From assembly GCA_018398575.1 (NCBI GenBank), contig JAGTXZ010000006.1:372001-436000 (forward strand): DNA of 64,000 bases, given 5' to 3'. The notes beneath the pieces are model-generated. The model was not told where the DNA came from, searched no databases, and saw only the letters and a list, made by a program, of their open reading frames with translations. Source of the stretch: Ampelomyces quisqualis (Eukaryota; Ascomycota; Dothideomycetes; Pleosporales; Phaeosphaeriaceae). Positions 36,831 through 49,490 of this stretch are shown here, piece after piece. Both the position numbers and the translations under genes were made by a program. Position 1 is the first letter of the stretch, and every line of letters begins with the position of its first letter.

Positions 36831-37690
36831 ATTATCTTTGTATTACTTATATACTATTTATTTAAATAAGGTAGCTACTACTTATACTTATTATTGCGTT
36901 CTTATAACGCGCGCATTATATAATATGTTATATATAATAGTTAAGAATAGTGTAGGTAAGTATAAGAATAGTAGAATAGCTATAGCTTAGTTAGCGTATA
37001 TAGGTGTACTTATGTTATATACTTACTTGTAATAGTATTATAATATATAGCGTAGTGTAGTAAATATAATATAGAAAATTACGTATATTTATATTATAGT
37101 ACTATTGTTATTAGTATATAGTTATAGTGCGTTTATTATAGTAACGCAGTATTATATAGTTATAGAGGTAGGTTAAATTATAGGTGCAAGTAAAAGTAAG
37201 TAGAGTTTTATCCTAGTATTATATAGCCTCTTACCTAGCGCTAACGCGTTATATTATATCTTTAAGGTAAGTAAAGGTATATTCTAGGAGAGCGCCTCTT
37301 ACTATATATTATTCTTAGTGTAGCACTATACAGTACTATATAGTACTGTATAGCACTAAGTAAAATTCTTACTTTCTAAGTTTTTGTATTATAGTGTAGG
37401 CAACTTACCTCTTGTATATTATAGTAGTAGCACTCTTTTTAGTCTAGTAAGCAAACTTAGCTAAACCTACTAGTGCTATTATAGTAGACAGGTTATACTA
37501 AAACCTTAGTTCTCTTACAGTAGCACTATACTCTACTATCTATAGCTCTATATAGTATAATAATGTTTGTTAAACAGTTATTACCTTATTCTAAGTAGCT
37601 AGTAATATATATATACCTTCTATAGTTGTAGGTTTATAGTATTACGTTTAATAGTTTATATCTATTTCTTTAGTGTAGTAGGTATAACTA
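36831..37690. other. AT-rich non-coding spacer, copy 2
   Basis: Counterpart of 19641-20500, with the same TATAGTACTGTATAGC-type short palindromic repeats near 37310-37360. No frame supported. Confidence 0.5.
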
Positions 37691-38765
37691 CAGGACTCTA
37701 GCCTTAGTAAAAACACATAATAAGGCTATATTAGAAGGTTTAAGTTGTATGCTAGCGTCTAGCAGTTTATATAGAATTATAGAGAAGTTTTTAATACATC
37801 TATAGTTCTGTTAGCAAGAGAAACTATCTATTGCCTTCTATTTTTTTGTATTATGTTATTCTATTATAATTCTATATTATCTGTTAGTGCATCTAATGCC
37901 CTAGACTGTGTGCTATTAGCGTAGATAGTAGTTAACAAATCTCTATAGTGTACGTAGCTTGCAGCTAGCAAAGAAGTGTATAGTAGCCTGCTTTTATTAT
38001 ATATTTTAATGTTAGTTTAAGATATTTATGTTTTTAACTAAATAATTCTGCTTTACGTTCTATAGATTTGTTTATAAGGAGATTAGGTTCTTCTTTTTAA
38101 CACTAAGTTTGCTATTAGTATAGTAGTATTCTCTTGTTTAGGTATTCTTTCTTAGTATTAGTAACTAATATTACAAAGTGTGCAGTACGTAGTATCTTAT
38201 AAAGAATACTATTATTATTTGTTATCTTGTGTTCTTGTATAATAGCCTATCTCTTATTAACATATCTTGTAGTGTAGTATTTCTACTTAGTGCTAGTATA
38301 CTAGAGTGCTTAACTTTCTACGCTACTATTCTGCCTAGATATTACTATGTATATATAATTTCTTAACAACTCTACTCTTTTAGTTGCATAGATTATATAC
38401 TACTGCTTTAGATTATTAATCTAGTCTTTAGCTTAACATAGTTAGTGCTAAGTAATTATTCTTTAATTTTAGTATATACTAGGCTAATATTATCTAGTTA
38501 TTTTGGTTAATGCGCTAGCTTAAATACTAGAGATTATTAGCCCTGTAAGATAATTTATGTAATAGCTATTCTTATTTTAGTTAAGTATAGTATTGTTACG
38601 CTTTTTTAACTCTAACTATACTATAACATTACTTATAGTTTTTATACTTATATATAGCCTAGTGTTATCTTATTTTAGGTATATAGTATTCTTGTATTTA
38701 CATTAGCGTAGTCTTACTACCTAGTTATGTATACCTTTTTAGCGTCTGTCTTACAGCTCTATAGC
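37691..38765 (-). pseudogene. Coding-like tail after pogo transposase, copy 2
   Basis: Counterpart of 18540-19640. A minus-strand Gln/Lys-rich frame with RIP-type stops and no motif. It was separated from the transposase proper by the 846-bp element at 38768. Confidence 0.3.
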
Positions 38766-38767
38766 TA

Positions 38768-39613
38768 CGTTAGGAAAATTTAAGATTAATCTGATCAGCC
38801 TAATCGCCGCGACCCGCAGCAGCCTAACAGCGATACTGTCTACTAGACAATTTGCCAAAGTTGCCCCACTTACTTCTGGTCGCTAGCAAGTCGCTGGCGA
38901 GTTGCTAGCAACCTGACAGTGTCGCTAGTGTCGCTAGTGTCGCTAGTGTCGCTAATGTTGCTAATTTTACTCACGTGACTGTATTGCTGTATTTTTATGA
39001 TTACGTAAGTAACCTAAAAATACAAAATATAGAGCGGAATTCCCTCTTTAAAATGCACTATTCAGATTTTTTTTAGCTACTCTAGTTATTAAGATATAGC
39101 GCGTTGAAGTTATAAACTTTTTTAAAAAAACTTTAAAGTACGTTTAACACAGTAGATCTTAACGCCCACACTATAATATATTACATTAAAATAGTTCTGA
39201 AGTAAAATCTACACTTTAGTTACTATTTCTTTAAAAAAAAATATAATATATTATCTAGTTAAAGTGCTAGAGCTTTAGCGAAAACAAGCCTTGGCAAAGA
39301 ACATTAAAAAGTTACAAACTTCACTGCCGTGCATCTCAGCAACTAGAGCAGCTATAAAAATTCTGAATAGTGCGTTTTAAAGAGGGAATTAAGCTCTATA
39401 TTTTAGGTTTTTAGAATAATTACGTAATCGCGCGGGTGGGGCAGGTGGGTCCAGTAGATCAGGTGGATTAATTTGGGCGTTTTTGTCTAATTAGGCGGCC
39501 AGAACAAATAGGGGTAGCTAGGCACTGTAGACTACGGTCGAAAACTGTCTGGTCGACTGTTCTAACAATGTCGCCAATGTCGCGGATGTCGCTAACGTTG
39601 TGTTTTCCTAACG
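38768..39613. mobile_element. Non-autonomous 846-bp element 3
   Basis: It starts CGTTAGGAAAATTTAAG and ends TTTTCCTAACG, flanked by TA at 38766-38767 and 39614-39615. The corresponding place in copy 1 (18536-18537) has a single TA and no element, so insertion with a 2-bp duplication is shown directly. This is the best-preserved of the three. It keeps CGCGACCCGCAGCAGCC and three perfect TGTCGCTAG units at about 38928-38954 followed by TGTCGCTAATG. Internal blocks such as AATATAGAGCGGAATTCCCT and GCGCGGGTGGGGCAGGTGGG match elements 1 and 2. No coding frame. Confidence 0.93.
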
Positions 39614-39706
39614 TATCTATTTTATAGTTACCTATTATAGTACTTTTAGCTTGTTAATATATTACCTATTATTTGTAGTAAACTCTTACTAACCTACGTA
39701 CGCCTG

Positions 39707-41120
39707 CAATTAATCTATTATATCTGTTACTTTGTAGTATAATAGTCTAGAAAGTAATAGTACTTTATAGTTCTTCTTTATCTTATTTAGGCTATATATT
39801 GCAATAATATAGTCTAAGAAGTAGGCTAGATCTTTGTAGTTAGGATTGCGCTCTTTAGGTAACTTAATAAAGCTCTTAATATCTATACTATTAATAACGC
39901 GCATATCTTTAAGCTAGTTAACTAAATTATTAAGCTTAAAGTAGATCTTTTAGAAGTTATCTATATATAGCTGTAGGCTGTAGTATATGTTTAGATATGT
40001 TAAGATCTACTAGCTACTGCGTATAGTCTTAGCTCTTATCTTATTATACTACGCGTAATATCTTTAGTAAATAGCGTAGATAATATCTATTATCTTAGTA
40101 AAATATTTACTTATTATACTTTTCTTTACTACAAAGTGTAGGAAATAGGCGCAGACTTTAGCCTTCTATGCGCAAGTAATACCTTAGTCTATTAGCTAGT
40201 ATAGTGTTGTACTACTTACAGGCAAAAATATAACTCTGTTATATTAGTAAGTATTATAACTTCTATTACTATAATAAGCCTATAGTATATTAACACTATA
40301 TATACTAAACGTTCTGCAGCAATTAGCAGCTTATCTAAAGCTCTGCTACTGCGTGTTTATAAGGTAGGAACCTGTTAATTAGTAATAATACTTGTCTGTT
40401 TATGCAGTTATCAAACTACTTTAGCTATTCTAGTATAATATTAGTGTCTATCTAGGTAGAATTATTGTCCTAATAGATATAACTAAGACTATAGATATTT
40501 AGGTTCTTCTTACTATCTATATAAGTTGTGTAGTTTAAGAATTCTATAAACTATAGAAGTACTTAGTCTAAGCTATCTATATTTATACACAGTACACTAG
40601 TTATATACTCTCTATCTAGTCTAAGTCTAGCTTCTAGATTATTTGCTAACATATATTAAGGCAAGTGTTTCTAGTATATGCTAGCCTTGTCTATGTTATA
40701 TAAATTCTTAGGCGCGTATCTACTTACTACGTTGCAAATCTCTTCTATTATAAGCTTATTATCTTTAATTATTATACTGCTATAGTTACCTACTATTTTT
40801 ACAAACTGTTTCTATAACTACACGCTATATTATTATTTATATATAGTAAGCTATCTGTTATTAAACTCTAGTATTTTACATCTATTGTATTTAGGTAGCT
40901 GTTACTAAAGTTAATATATAGTTTTGCAAATTATGTTGTTAGTAATATTAACGTAGGCTGCCTGCAACTCTATATACTAGTTATTTAGAGCTGCCTTAAG
41001 AGTTTTCTATTACAAACGCCTATTATGCGCGTAATTATAGCTAGTGTATTTAGTTTTATTACTATCTAGGTATTCTTGCGTTATTAGAAGAATATTAATT
41101 ATATTATTTAGTTGCATATT
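39707..41120 (-). pseudogene. Pogo/Fot-type DDE transposase, copy 2, RIP-broken
   Basis: Counterpart of 17030-18440. The first catalytic Asp is at 40688-40690 (GTC on the plus strand). The C-terminal 64 codons (39710-39904) remain fully open and include SIDIKSFIKLPKERNPNYKD, which corresponds to the tail of Fot-type transposases. Here the block after the third Asp is in frame, unlike copy 1, which lost one base. The gene is on the strand opposite to the Plavaka-type transposase, with three minisatellites between them. Pogo-family enzymes normally insert at TA, but the element that contains this gene does not show a fixed TA duplication. Confidence 0.75.
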
Positions 41121-41509
41121 GTAGTAAAAGGCTCTAGTAGCCTATATAGTAAGTTATTATAGTGTTAAATATAGAAATAATACCTTATGTTTGCAAACCT
41201 TAACATATTCTGTAACAGTCTAAGCATAACTATATTACTAGTTAAGTATTAGACCTTAACCTATCTATAAACCAGATAATATAGGCTTAAAGTTGTAGTA
41301 GTAGAATAATAGAAGAAACTAAATATATTTATAAAAAGTAATCTACTATCTAATATAGTAAAGATAATACACTTGCGTATACTAATACTCTAGTAGCTAC
41401 TTATAGCATTTAATATAAAACAAAATCTAAGTTTAGCCTTAAACTTATACTAGTATAATTGTAGCACCAATTAGTTACTCTAAGTGCCTATTGCAATAAA
41501 TAGCTTACA

Positions 41510-41895
41510 ATTAACGCTAATAGTACTCTTTAGTAGATAATAGTTATAGATAGTGCAACGCAACTATAGCTGCTAGCTATTTAAGAAGCCTACTATAGTA
41601 GTAGGTTACGTGCAGCACTAGTAGTATTTTCTAGTATACAATAGTTACTAATAGTGTAGCGTAACTATAGCTACTAGCTATTTAAGAGGTCTGCTATAGT
41701 AGTAGGTTGCGTACAGCACTAGTAGTATTTTCTAGTAGATAATAGTTACTAATAGTGCAACATAACTATAGCTACTAGTTATTAGAAGAGCCTACTATAG
41801 TAGTAGGTTGCGTGCAGCACTAGTAGTATTTTCTAGTAAATAATAGTTACTAACAGTACAACGCAACTATAGCTACTAGTTATTAGAAGAGCCTA
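41510..41895. repeat. Minisatellite, about 101 bp x 4 (copy 2)
   Basis: Reverse-complement counterpart of 16360-16645. Units end at CCTACTATAG-like sequence near 41588, 41690, 41790 and 41889. There is one unit more than in copy 1. Confidence 0.85.
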
Positions 41896-42459
41896 ATTGT
41901 AGATATTAATACGTTTAAGGTGTTTACTACCTTATGTACTATATATAAGATTTATAAAGTATTACGTATTACTTCTTATATATATTCTTTTCTACTAAGC
42001 GCCTCTAAGACAAATAAAGGCAGGCCTATTGTTTTAATTTATATAGGTGTTCTTTAAGGTCTTAGCTATGCCTACTAGTATAGTAGGTATCCTTTTTGTT
42101 AATAGCTAGCAGTATCTAAGTATAGATAAGTTTAATACGCGTAACTTCTTTGCGTTAGTAGAAGTTCTTAAAGCTGTAATAAAGCTTAGTAATAATAGAA
42201 GACTTAATATTATGTAAGTTATAGTTAGAATATCTTAATATCTAGATATTAGATTACTACTTATAGAGTCTAATAGAAATACATTATATATAGTATAAGA
42301 GAAGTTATAGATACTTAGGTAGGCTTTACTGTTAAAGAGCTTAATAAGAGTGCTAGGATAGAGAAGTTCTAATAAAGAACTGCAACTTAAAGTTATCCTT
42401 AATTTTTGCCTATAACAATATATAGACAAAAGCATGTAAATTGCAGTTATATCTCTAAT

Positions 42460-42895
42460 ATCTTCTAGTTACCTAATAGTATAAGAATTACGTTCTTAAG
42501 TTAGGCTAAGTTGTTAATGTGCGCACTAGAATACTATTATAGCTATTGTTATAGAAATCCTTGTTGTTAAATATATTATAAGGTATCTTAGTTAAGTAAT
42601 AGTATTACAGGATATAACAAAGTTATTGCAATAATAGCGCTCTTATATTAGGCTAAGTTGTTAATATACGCACTAGGATGCTATTATAGCTATTATTATA
42701 GAGATCCTTGTTATTAAACACGTTATAAGGTATCTTAGTTAAGTAATAGTATTATAGAATGTAACAAAGTTATTGCAATAATAGTACTCTTATATTAGGC
42801 TAAGGTATTAATGTATATACTGGGATACTATTATAGCTATTGTTGTAGAGATCTTTGTTATTAAATACGTTATAAGGTATCTTAGTTAAGCTACA
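42460..42895. repeat. Minisatellite, about 147 bp x 3 (copy 2)
   Basis: Counterpart of 15511-15800. Units end with TATAAGGTATCTTAGTTAAG at about 42591, 42738 and 42885. There is one unit more than in copy 1. Confidence 0.85.
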
Positions 42896-43214
42896 ACATC
42901 TAAATAGCTACTAAAGAGTCTATTTAGAACATAAATTTACTTCTATGCTAGTAGGCTAAGAAGTAGCGCAGGTGTAGTGCTAAGAACATAGTAAAGCTTA
43001 GTTCTAAATTTTTAAACTACATAAACATATAGACATAATAGGTATAGTTTTAGTTTTATAAGAATAAAAATATAATAAAGAATTAAGTCTTTTAGACTTA
43101 AAAGGAATATATTAACAAAGATAGTAATATTAAATTAAAAGTATAAGTTACGTGTTAAGAAGTAGCTGCATATATAACCTACACGTAGTTTATTTTATAT
43201 ATTATAGACGCAGC

Positions 43215-43612
43215 TCTTAGTCTTATAATAGATAAAAATAATATAATATTCTGTATATGTTTTAACAAAAGACTATTACCTTAACCCTAAGACTAGAGAC
43301 ATATAGGTAAATTTATCTCTAGTTTTAAGGTTAGAAAAATATAAGGAGGCGCAAGTGTATAATAGATAAAAATAATATAAAGTTTTATATATTTTTTAAC
43401 AAAAGACTATTACTTTAACTCTAAGACTAGAGATATATAGGTTAATTTATCTCTATTTTTAAGATTAGAAAAATATAAGAAGGCGTAAGTATATAATAGA
43501 TAAAAATAATATAAAGTTCTATATATGTTTTAACAAAAGACTGTTACCTTAACCCTAAGACTAGAGATACATAGGTAAATTTATCTCTAGTTTTAATATT
43601 AGGAAAACGTAT
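43215..43612. repeat. Minisatellite, about 134 bp x 3 (copy 2)
   Basis: Counterpart of 14938-15180. Units contain CTAAGACTAGAGA and ATTTATCTCTA and recur near 43321, 43455 and 43589. There is one unit more than in copy 1. Confidence 0.85.
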
Positions 43613-44629
43613 ATATAGTAAGAGGTAGAAGGTAGCTAGCTAGTAAGGCTATTATATGCTCTATTAGCGCTAATAGTTTAAGAGTAAGCAGCACGTAAAT
43701 ACGTTTAATATATAGTAGTTTGTTAATAGTATTTGTTACTATTTAGCTCTTATTATATTTGTATATTATAGTAAGTTAGAATAGTAGTCTCTAGTAGACA
43801 ACTATTCTATACTATGCTAGAAAAAGAATATAAATTGGATCTGTAGGCATTTTAAAACTAAATAAGATTAAATATACTAGCTGCTTAGAATATTAGTTAA
43901 CACTGTATATAAATTATACTTATTATTTTCTACTATTAAGTAATTACCTACGCCTGTTACTAGTCTTACCTATAGTATATATAGTATACTATTCTACCTA
44001 CTTCTATCTATACTAAGCCTAGCTACCTTAGTACAGGTTGTATACTAGGCTGCTAGAGCTACTAGTCTATTTTTTTTATACTTTTAAACCTTATACATAT
44101 CTACTTGTAGTTATACTTATCTTTTTATACATTTGGGTTCTACTATATATATTCTAAACGCGCAGTAACTTACTTATTCTAGAGTGTTAATATTTTCTAG
44201 TACAAGAATTATTATTAATATTAATCTCTATTAAGCTATATTAGCTAGCCTAACTAACCTAGTTGTTAATAAGCAAGCACTAGTGCAATAACGTAATAGT
44301 TGTTAGTGTAATAAGAAATATAGAAGAAAAGAAAAATATTAGTTATTATACCTACAACTATTAGCATAGATCTGTATATAAGTTAGGTAACTATTAGCTA
44401 TAGTAGACTTTAGTAGACTATAGTAGACAATAGACTGTACAGTATAGAATAGATGCTACTAGTAACTACTCTAACACTACGTAACTAATATTAATACTGT
44501 TTTTATATACTTAGTCTTCTTATACCTAAACTATAGAGTTATATATAAGTAAATTAGTAATAGATTATATATATATACTATGTAGCTTTTACACTAAGAC
44601 GTACACAAGACTTGTTAAATATAGTACCT
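43613..44629. other. Non-coding segment, copy 2
   Basis: No supported frame. At 44105-44106 the sequence CTACTTGTAG is the empty site corresponding to element 1 of copy 1. It lies upstream of the Plavaka-type transposase and may include its promoter, though no motif can be named. Confidence 0.4.
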
Positions 44630-47600
44630 AATGCTAGACGTGTTACTCCCTGCTAATTAATAATATACTAGTTATAACTCCTAATACTACAATATAATAG
44701 CACAACTCTAATAGCTATAACGTAATAGATGCTACTATAGACAACGCAGCACCTGTTTTATACAGCAACACCTTATGTAAACGCAACTATACTCTAGCTA
44801 AAAATAAAGTAAAGAAGTAGATAGGCCTAATATTAGCGTCTATATAAGGATAGAATAAGCTGTTTAAGACAGTAAGTAGATAGCACGCTAGTAAACTAGT
44901 TAGTTTAGAATTAGCAGACGCAAAGCAGTAGGCTACACGCAGCTAAATAGTATATATATACTAACACTAATAAGAATAATATAGTAGAGTCCTTTAGTTT
45001 ACTTTTTACACTAGCGTTTGCATTGTAGCTGTAAAGGATAAAATGCACATTAGGTAACGTTAATAGCCTCTTTACTAATACACAGCTATATAAGCTATAT
45101 TTATAGCTATAGTTCTAATTAAGGCTCTAATAGTAATAGGCTATGTTAAACATTTAATCTAGGCTATAAGATAACTTATAGATATATAAGAATGTTGCGA
45201 TTATATCTAGGTTATTAAACCTCTAACCTAACTAATATATATTTATATACTAAAATATTATATTATAGATTACCTTTATACTTAGTTATTGCCTATTTGC
45301 TAACAAGATAGTTTACGCACCTAGCTGTTTATTTACAGGCATACCTAATAATCCTATAAGAGTGTATTATAAACTATACTTAGAAGATTAGTAGTAGTTA
45401 ATATAACAGCGCTTGCTAGATAGTGTAACTCTTATACTAGTTATACTAGTAGTAGACAAAATATAGTTATCTATAATATCTAGCAACGTAGTAGCATAGC
45501 TAATATATGTTACTATTAGAAATCTTAACTATAAGGTATAATAACGCAGAACAACACCTAGAACACTACTAGCTAGATTTATTCTAATAGCTAAGCTTCT
45601 AGACTCTATTCTAAAGATTAAAGTATATAATTACTGTATAGGCAAACTGTTGTTGCGTAAGTACTAACTATAGCGTTAATAACAGGAAGTTACTATAAAA
45701 GACAAAAGCTAACTAGTAACTGTAGCACTTAAAAGAGCTGCCAAATATAGTATATAACTAGAGTATACTAACTAACAGACGTAATAGTGTTACCTAACTA
45801 TTTGTATAATTCTAGCTAACTATAAAGAGTAAGTGCTACTAATAGGTGTAAAGAAAAACAGACACTATACTTAATATATAGTACTACTAGACAAACAAGA
45901 GAACTTATGCAATAAATATCTATAGCAAACAAAAGAGTATATATGCCTGTAATAAAGTTATTGTCTTAATAAAGAATACAAGAATTACGTTTATCTAGTA
46001 AAGTGCTTTGGCTAGAACTACTACAACTTTAATATATATAAGTTGTTAGCTATAGATATATTATATCTACTGCTTAAGAGGTTAGTTATAAAGATATTAG
46101 AGTTTACAAAAGATATACTAATAGATATATACTCTAGACAAAAGAAGGGCTAGAATAGTGCTGTAGTTCTAGTAGTAGAAGATAATAGCTGTACCTAGTT
46201 AAATAAAAGGTTCTGCTAGGTTAAGTATAACACTAGACTAAAACAGTTTAATAACAAGAGAGCTTTTACAAAAGTATTATAGTAGACTAGCGCAGAACAA
46301 ACAGTAGTAATTTACTAATTTATAGTAGTAGTGTTTCTTCTACTAGTAACTAAAGTACTATACGCGTTGCATTTTATCTAGGCTACGTGCAATCTACTAG
46401 TACTATTATAATACAAAAGTTATAACAAAAACACGTTAGGGTATATGTTATTAGCTATTAAACAAATAGATATTCTAAAAGAAGAGTTTTAACCTTTTAG
46501 ACAGACGTAAGAAAAAGAAAAAGATTTTAACTACTCTAAATAGCACGCGCTAACCTATATTATTAATAATATCTATATATATAGAGCCCTTAATAGTATA
46601 TACACTAGAATAAACAGTAAGGCCTACTATATTATAATAGTAAAACGATTCTACCTAATAACAAACAAGAGAGATTTTCTTACGCAGATCTACTTCTACA
46701 ACTCTAGACAGCTTACGCTTATAGTATTTAAACACAAGATAGTTATAGACTAAAGTTAATAGTATACTACTACTAACTAGTGTAAGTACACTTTTACTAT
46801 AAGCGTATTAACAGCAATACTATTTAGACAACTTAGATAGTCTATACTAGGTATATTACCAAATTCTATTATACTACTTCTTAGCAAGGTTACTATATAT
46901 ATTAAATTACTAGACTTTATATATACTACTATAGTATTTGTCTAATACTACTATTAGAAGGTAACTAGCTGCCTTATTACTCTATATAACAAAGATAGAC
47001 AGGACTCTAACTCTTACTAGGTAAATAGAATAAATGTAAAAATACACTTTTTTATAAAATGCTCTAGGCTATTAGGTAAACGCTATAACAACTTTAAATA
47101 TTATAAAGAAGATATAGTGCAATGCGCGCCTAACTAGTATAAGACTAGAAAATAGCGCAAAGATTACGTGTAGGTGCAAGAGTTTAAATATAAGAACTAC
47201 ACGTAACTGTCTTAAACTGTTATAAATAGTAGAGCTACAGCTTAGGTATATCTAATACTTACATTTATTAACAATAAACACTAAGATAAGAATAGAAAGA
47301 AATATAAGTATATAGGTGCCTTCTGTAAGGTTATAGTGTTTAATAATAATAGTTAAATTAATTATATAATAGAAATACTAAGCGTGCGCTACTATATATA
47401 TAGTACAAAGACTAAGTAACATATACTATAAGTATTTAAGGTATATTATATAACAACTATTGTTTACTCTGTACACTTAGTACTAAAGGATCTACCTACA
47501 CTTAATAATAAGGACTCTGTTTTATACTATATAAACAATTATATTAATTAGGACAAATATAATAGACTATATTCTTTTACGTTTAATTAAGACTAGATAC

Positions 47601-47690
47601 GTATAGTGCAGAATTATAAACAAAAGTAGATATAGTAAGACAGCTAGTATATAGCATTAGACATAGTAAATAGAATTATATATCTAATAA
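44630..47690 (+). pseudogene. RIP-broken Plavaka-type transposase, copy 2
   Basis: One plus-strand frame runs from about 45330 to 47690 with only TAA/TAG interruptions. It shows the block order of Plavaka transposases (CACTA superfamily). RVYYKLYLED followed by three TAG codons (probably Trp) is at about 45357-45395. VVDKI..LS and A-LIYVTIRNLNYKV, resembling the family's SDKT-LS...AW-VYLT-GN region, are at 45450-45546. NTRLKQFNNKRAFTKVL lies near 46230. NYSK-HALTYI with NIYIY-ALNSIYT lies near 46530-46610, and FLTQIYFYNSR-LTLI near 46670-46720. An upstream exon-like part (44630-44950) may be separated by an intron. The catalytic residues cannot be assigned safely. It is the likely mobilising enzyme of the giant element. 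Confidence 0.7.
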
Positions 47691-47829
47691 TAGCTCTACT
47701 ATTCCTTTAATATACCTAATAGAACACAAACCTACTAATATAATAGGCACTATAATATAGGACTATAGCGTAAGACTACTAATATAACCTCTTTACTATA
47801 CACTATATACTACTATAAACGCGTAATAC

Positions 47830-48480
47830 TAGTAACTCTTATCTATATACGCAGGTATTATAGAGATATTACAATAGTTACCTAGAATTGCTAGTTAGTG
47901 CAGACAGAAGGATAGCACTACTATAGTAACACTAGACATAATTGTTTAAAGATAGTATATATAATATAATATAACTAATAGTAAAGAAATATAACTTAAT
48001 ATACTCTAACGTAAAAGAAGAGATAAGAAGGTAAAAGATGCTAGGCTGTTTTCTATAGACAACTATAGTAAAAGAATACTTATAGTAAATTACAAGAGTA
48101 ATTATATTACAATAGAATAGACTACTATAGAACGCAGCTAATAGTTGCCTTATCTAGATAATTATATACTTTACTGTCTAATGTAACTACAACGCAGCCT
48201 AACAGATGCGCTTGTAATAGAACAAAACTAAACTAAATAACAATTAGGAGCAAGCTTTACTAGATAGAAACCTGCGTAGAAAGATAATAGAAATAGTTAA
48301 TAAAGAGTTAAGTATAATATAAATTACTTCTAACATAACAACTATATTAGTATTAAACGCAACTAGAAATAAGTATACTCTTATTAGGATAAACTAGCTA
48401 TTGTATGTACACTATAACCTGCTAGTAATAGATAAGTATATTAACAACCTTAATTATAATTTGTTTATATAGATATTAGA
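47830..48480 (+). pseudogene. Small coding-like block B, copy 2
   Basis: Downstream of the transposase a different frame is open apart from RIP stops, with segments such as LFSIDNYSKRILIVNYKSNY and QLQRSLTDALVIEQN. It could be a last exon of the transposase after an intron or a separate small gene. No family recognised. Confidence 0.35.
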
Positions 48481-48719
48481 GTATAAATTAGGCTTTAAAA
48501 GTAAATGCAATAGTATATACTACTATACAAAGAAGAAAGATAGGTAGGCGTAAATATAGATATTTATAAAGGCACGCTAGTACAGTATATTACAAGAGAC
48601 AGTTATATTAAAGATATACTAGGCGTTATTTGCAATTAAACTACAAATATAACTAGTATAGTAGTATACTAGATCTGTAATAATAACTTACTAGGTAAAT
48701 AGTTTTTTGCGTATAGGGC

Positions 48720-49260
48720 TACAGAATTACCTATATTATGCGCATAACTATTTATACTAATAGTAGATAACTATTGTGTACGCTAACATTTAGTTAAGAA
48801 TAGAAGAATAAGAAGGTACCTAATTGCCTATATTGCGCGCACTACTATTTATGCTAATAGTAGATAACTATTATATACGCTAATAATTAGTTAAGAATAG
48901 AAAAGTACCTAATTACCTATATTACGCGCACTACTATTTGTGCTAATAGTAGATAACTGTTATATATACTAACAATTAGTTAAGAATAGAAAGGTACCTA
49001 ATTACCTATATTGCGCGCACTACTATTTGTGCTAATAGTAGATAACTATTGTATACGCTAACAATTACTTAAGAATAAAAGAGTACCTAATTGCCTGTAT
49101 TGCGCGCACTACTATTTGTGCTAATAGTAGACAACTATTATATACACTAATAATTAGTTAAGAATAAGAAAGTACCTAATTACCTGTATTGCGCGTATAA
49201 CTATTTATGCTAACAGTAGACAACTATTATGTACGCTAGCACGTAGTTAAGGATAAGAGG
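48720..49260. repeat. Minisatellite, about 89 bp x 6 (copy 2)
   Basis: Counterpart of 8525-8965. GTTAAGAATA-like junctions occur near 48793, 48890, 48979, 49069, 49157 and 49246. There is one unit more than in copy 1. It separates block B from gene A. Confidence 0.85.
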
Positions 49261-49490
49261 CTTTCTAATTAAATAGCTTAACTACTACACTTTAGTAGAA
49301 TTTAAGGTAATATTAGACTGTATGTGTTATAAAAACCCTACTTATACCTATAAAGTAAAAACTCTGTTACGCTATATACATTACTTACTTCTACTACTCT
49401 TGCTAATAGTTCTTTAATATTTAAAGTGCAAGCGCTTACTCTATATACTTTATACTAAGTAGTAAATTTAAGTAATATTAGTAGTACACT

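Noticed and set aside
42235..42435. 66-codon minus-strand frame
   Set aside because: It lies in the non-coding middle of the giant element and is not open in copy 1.
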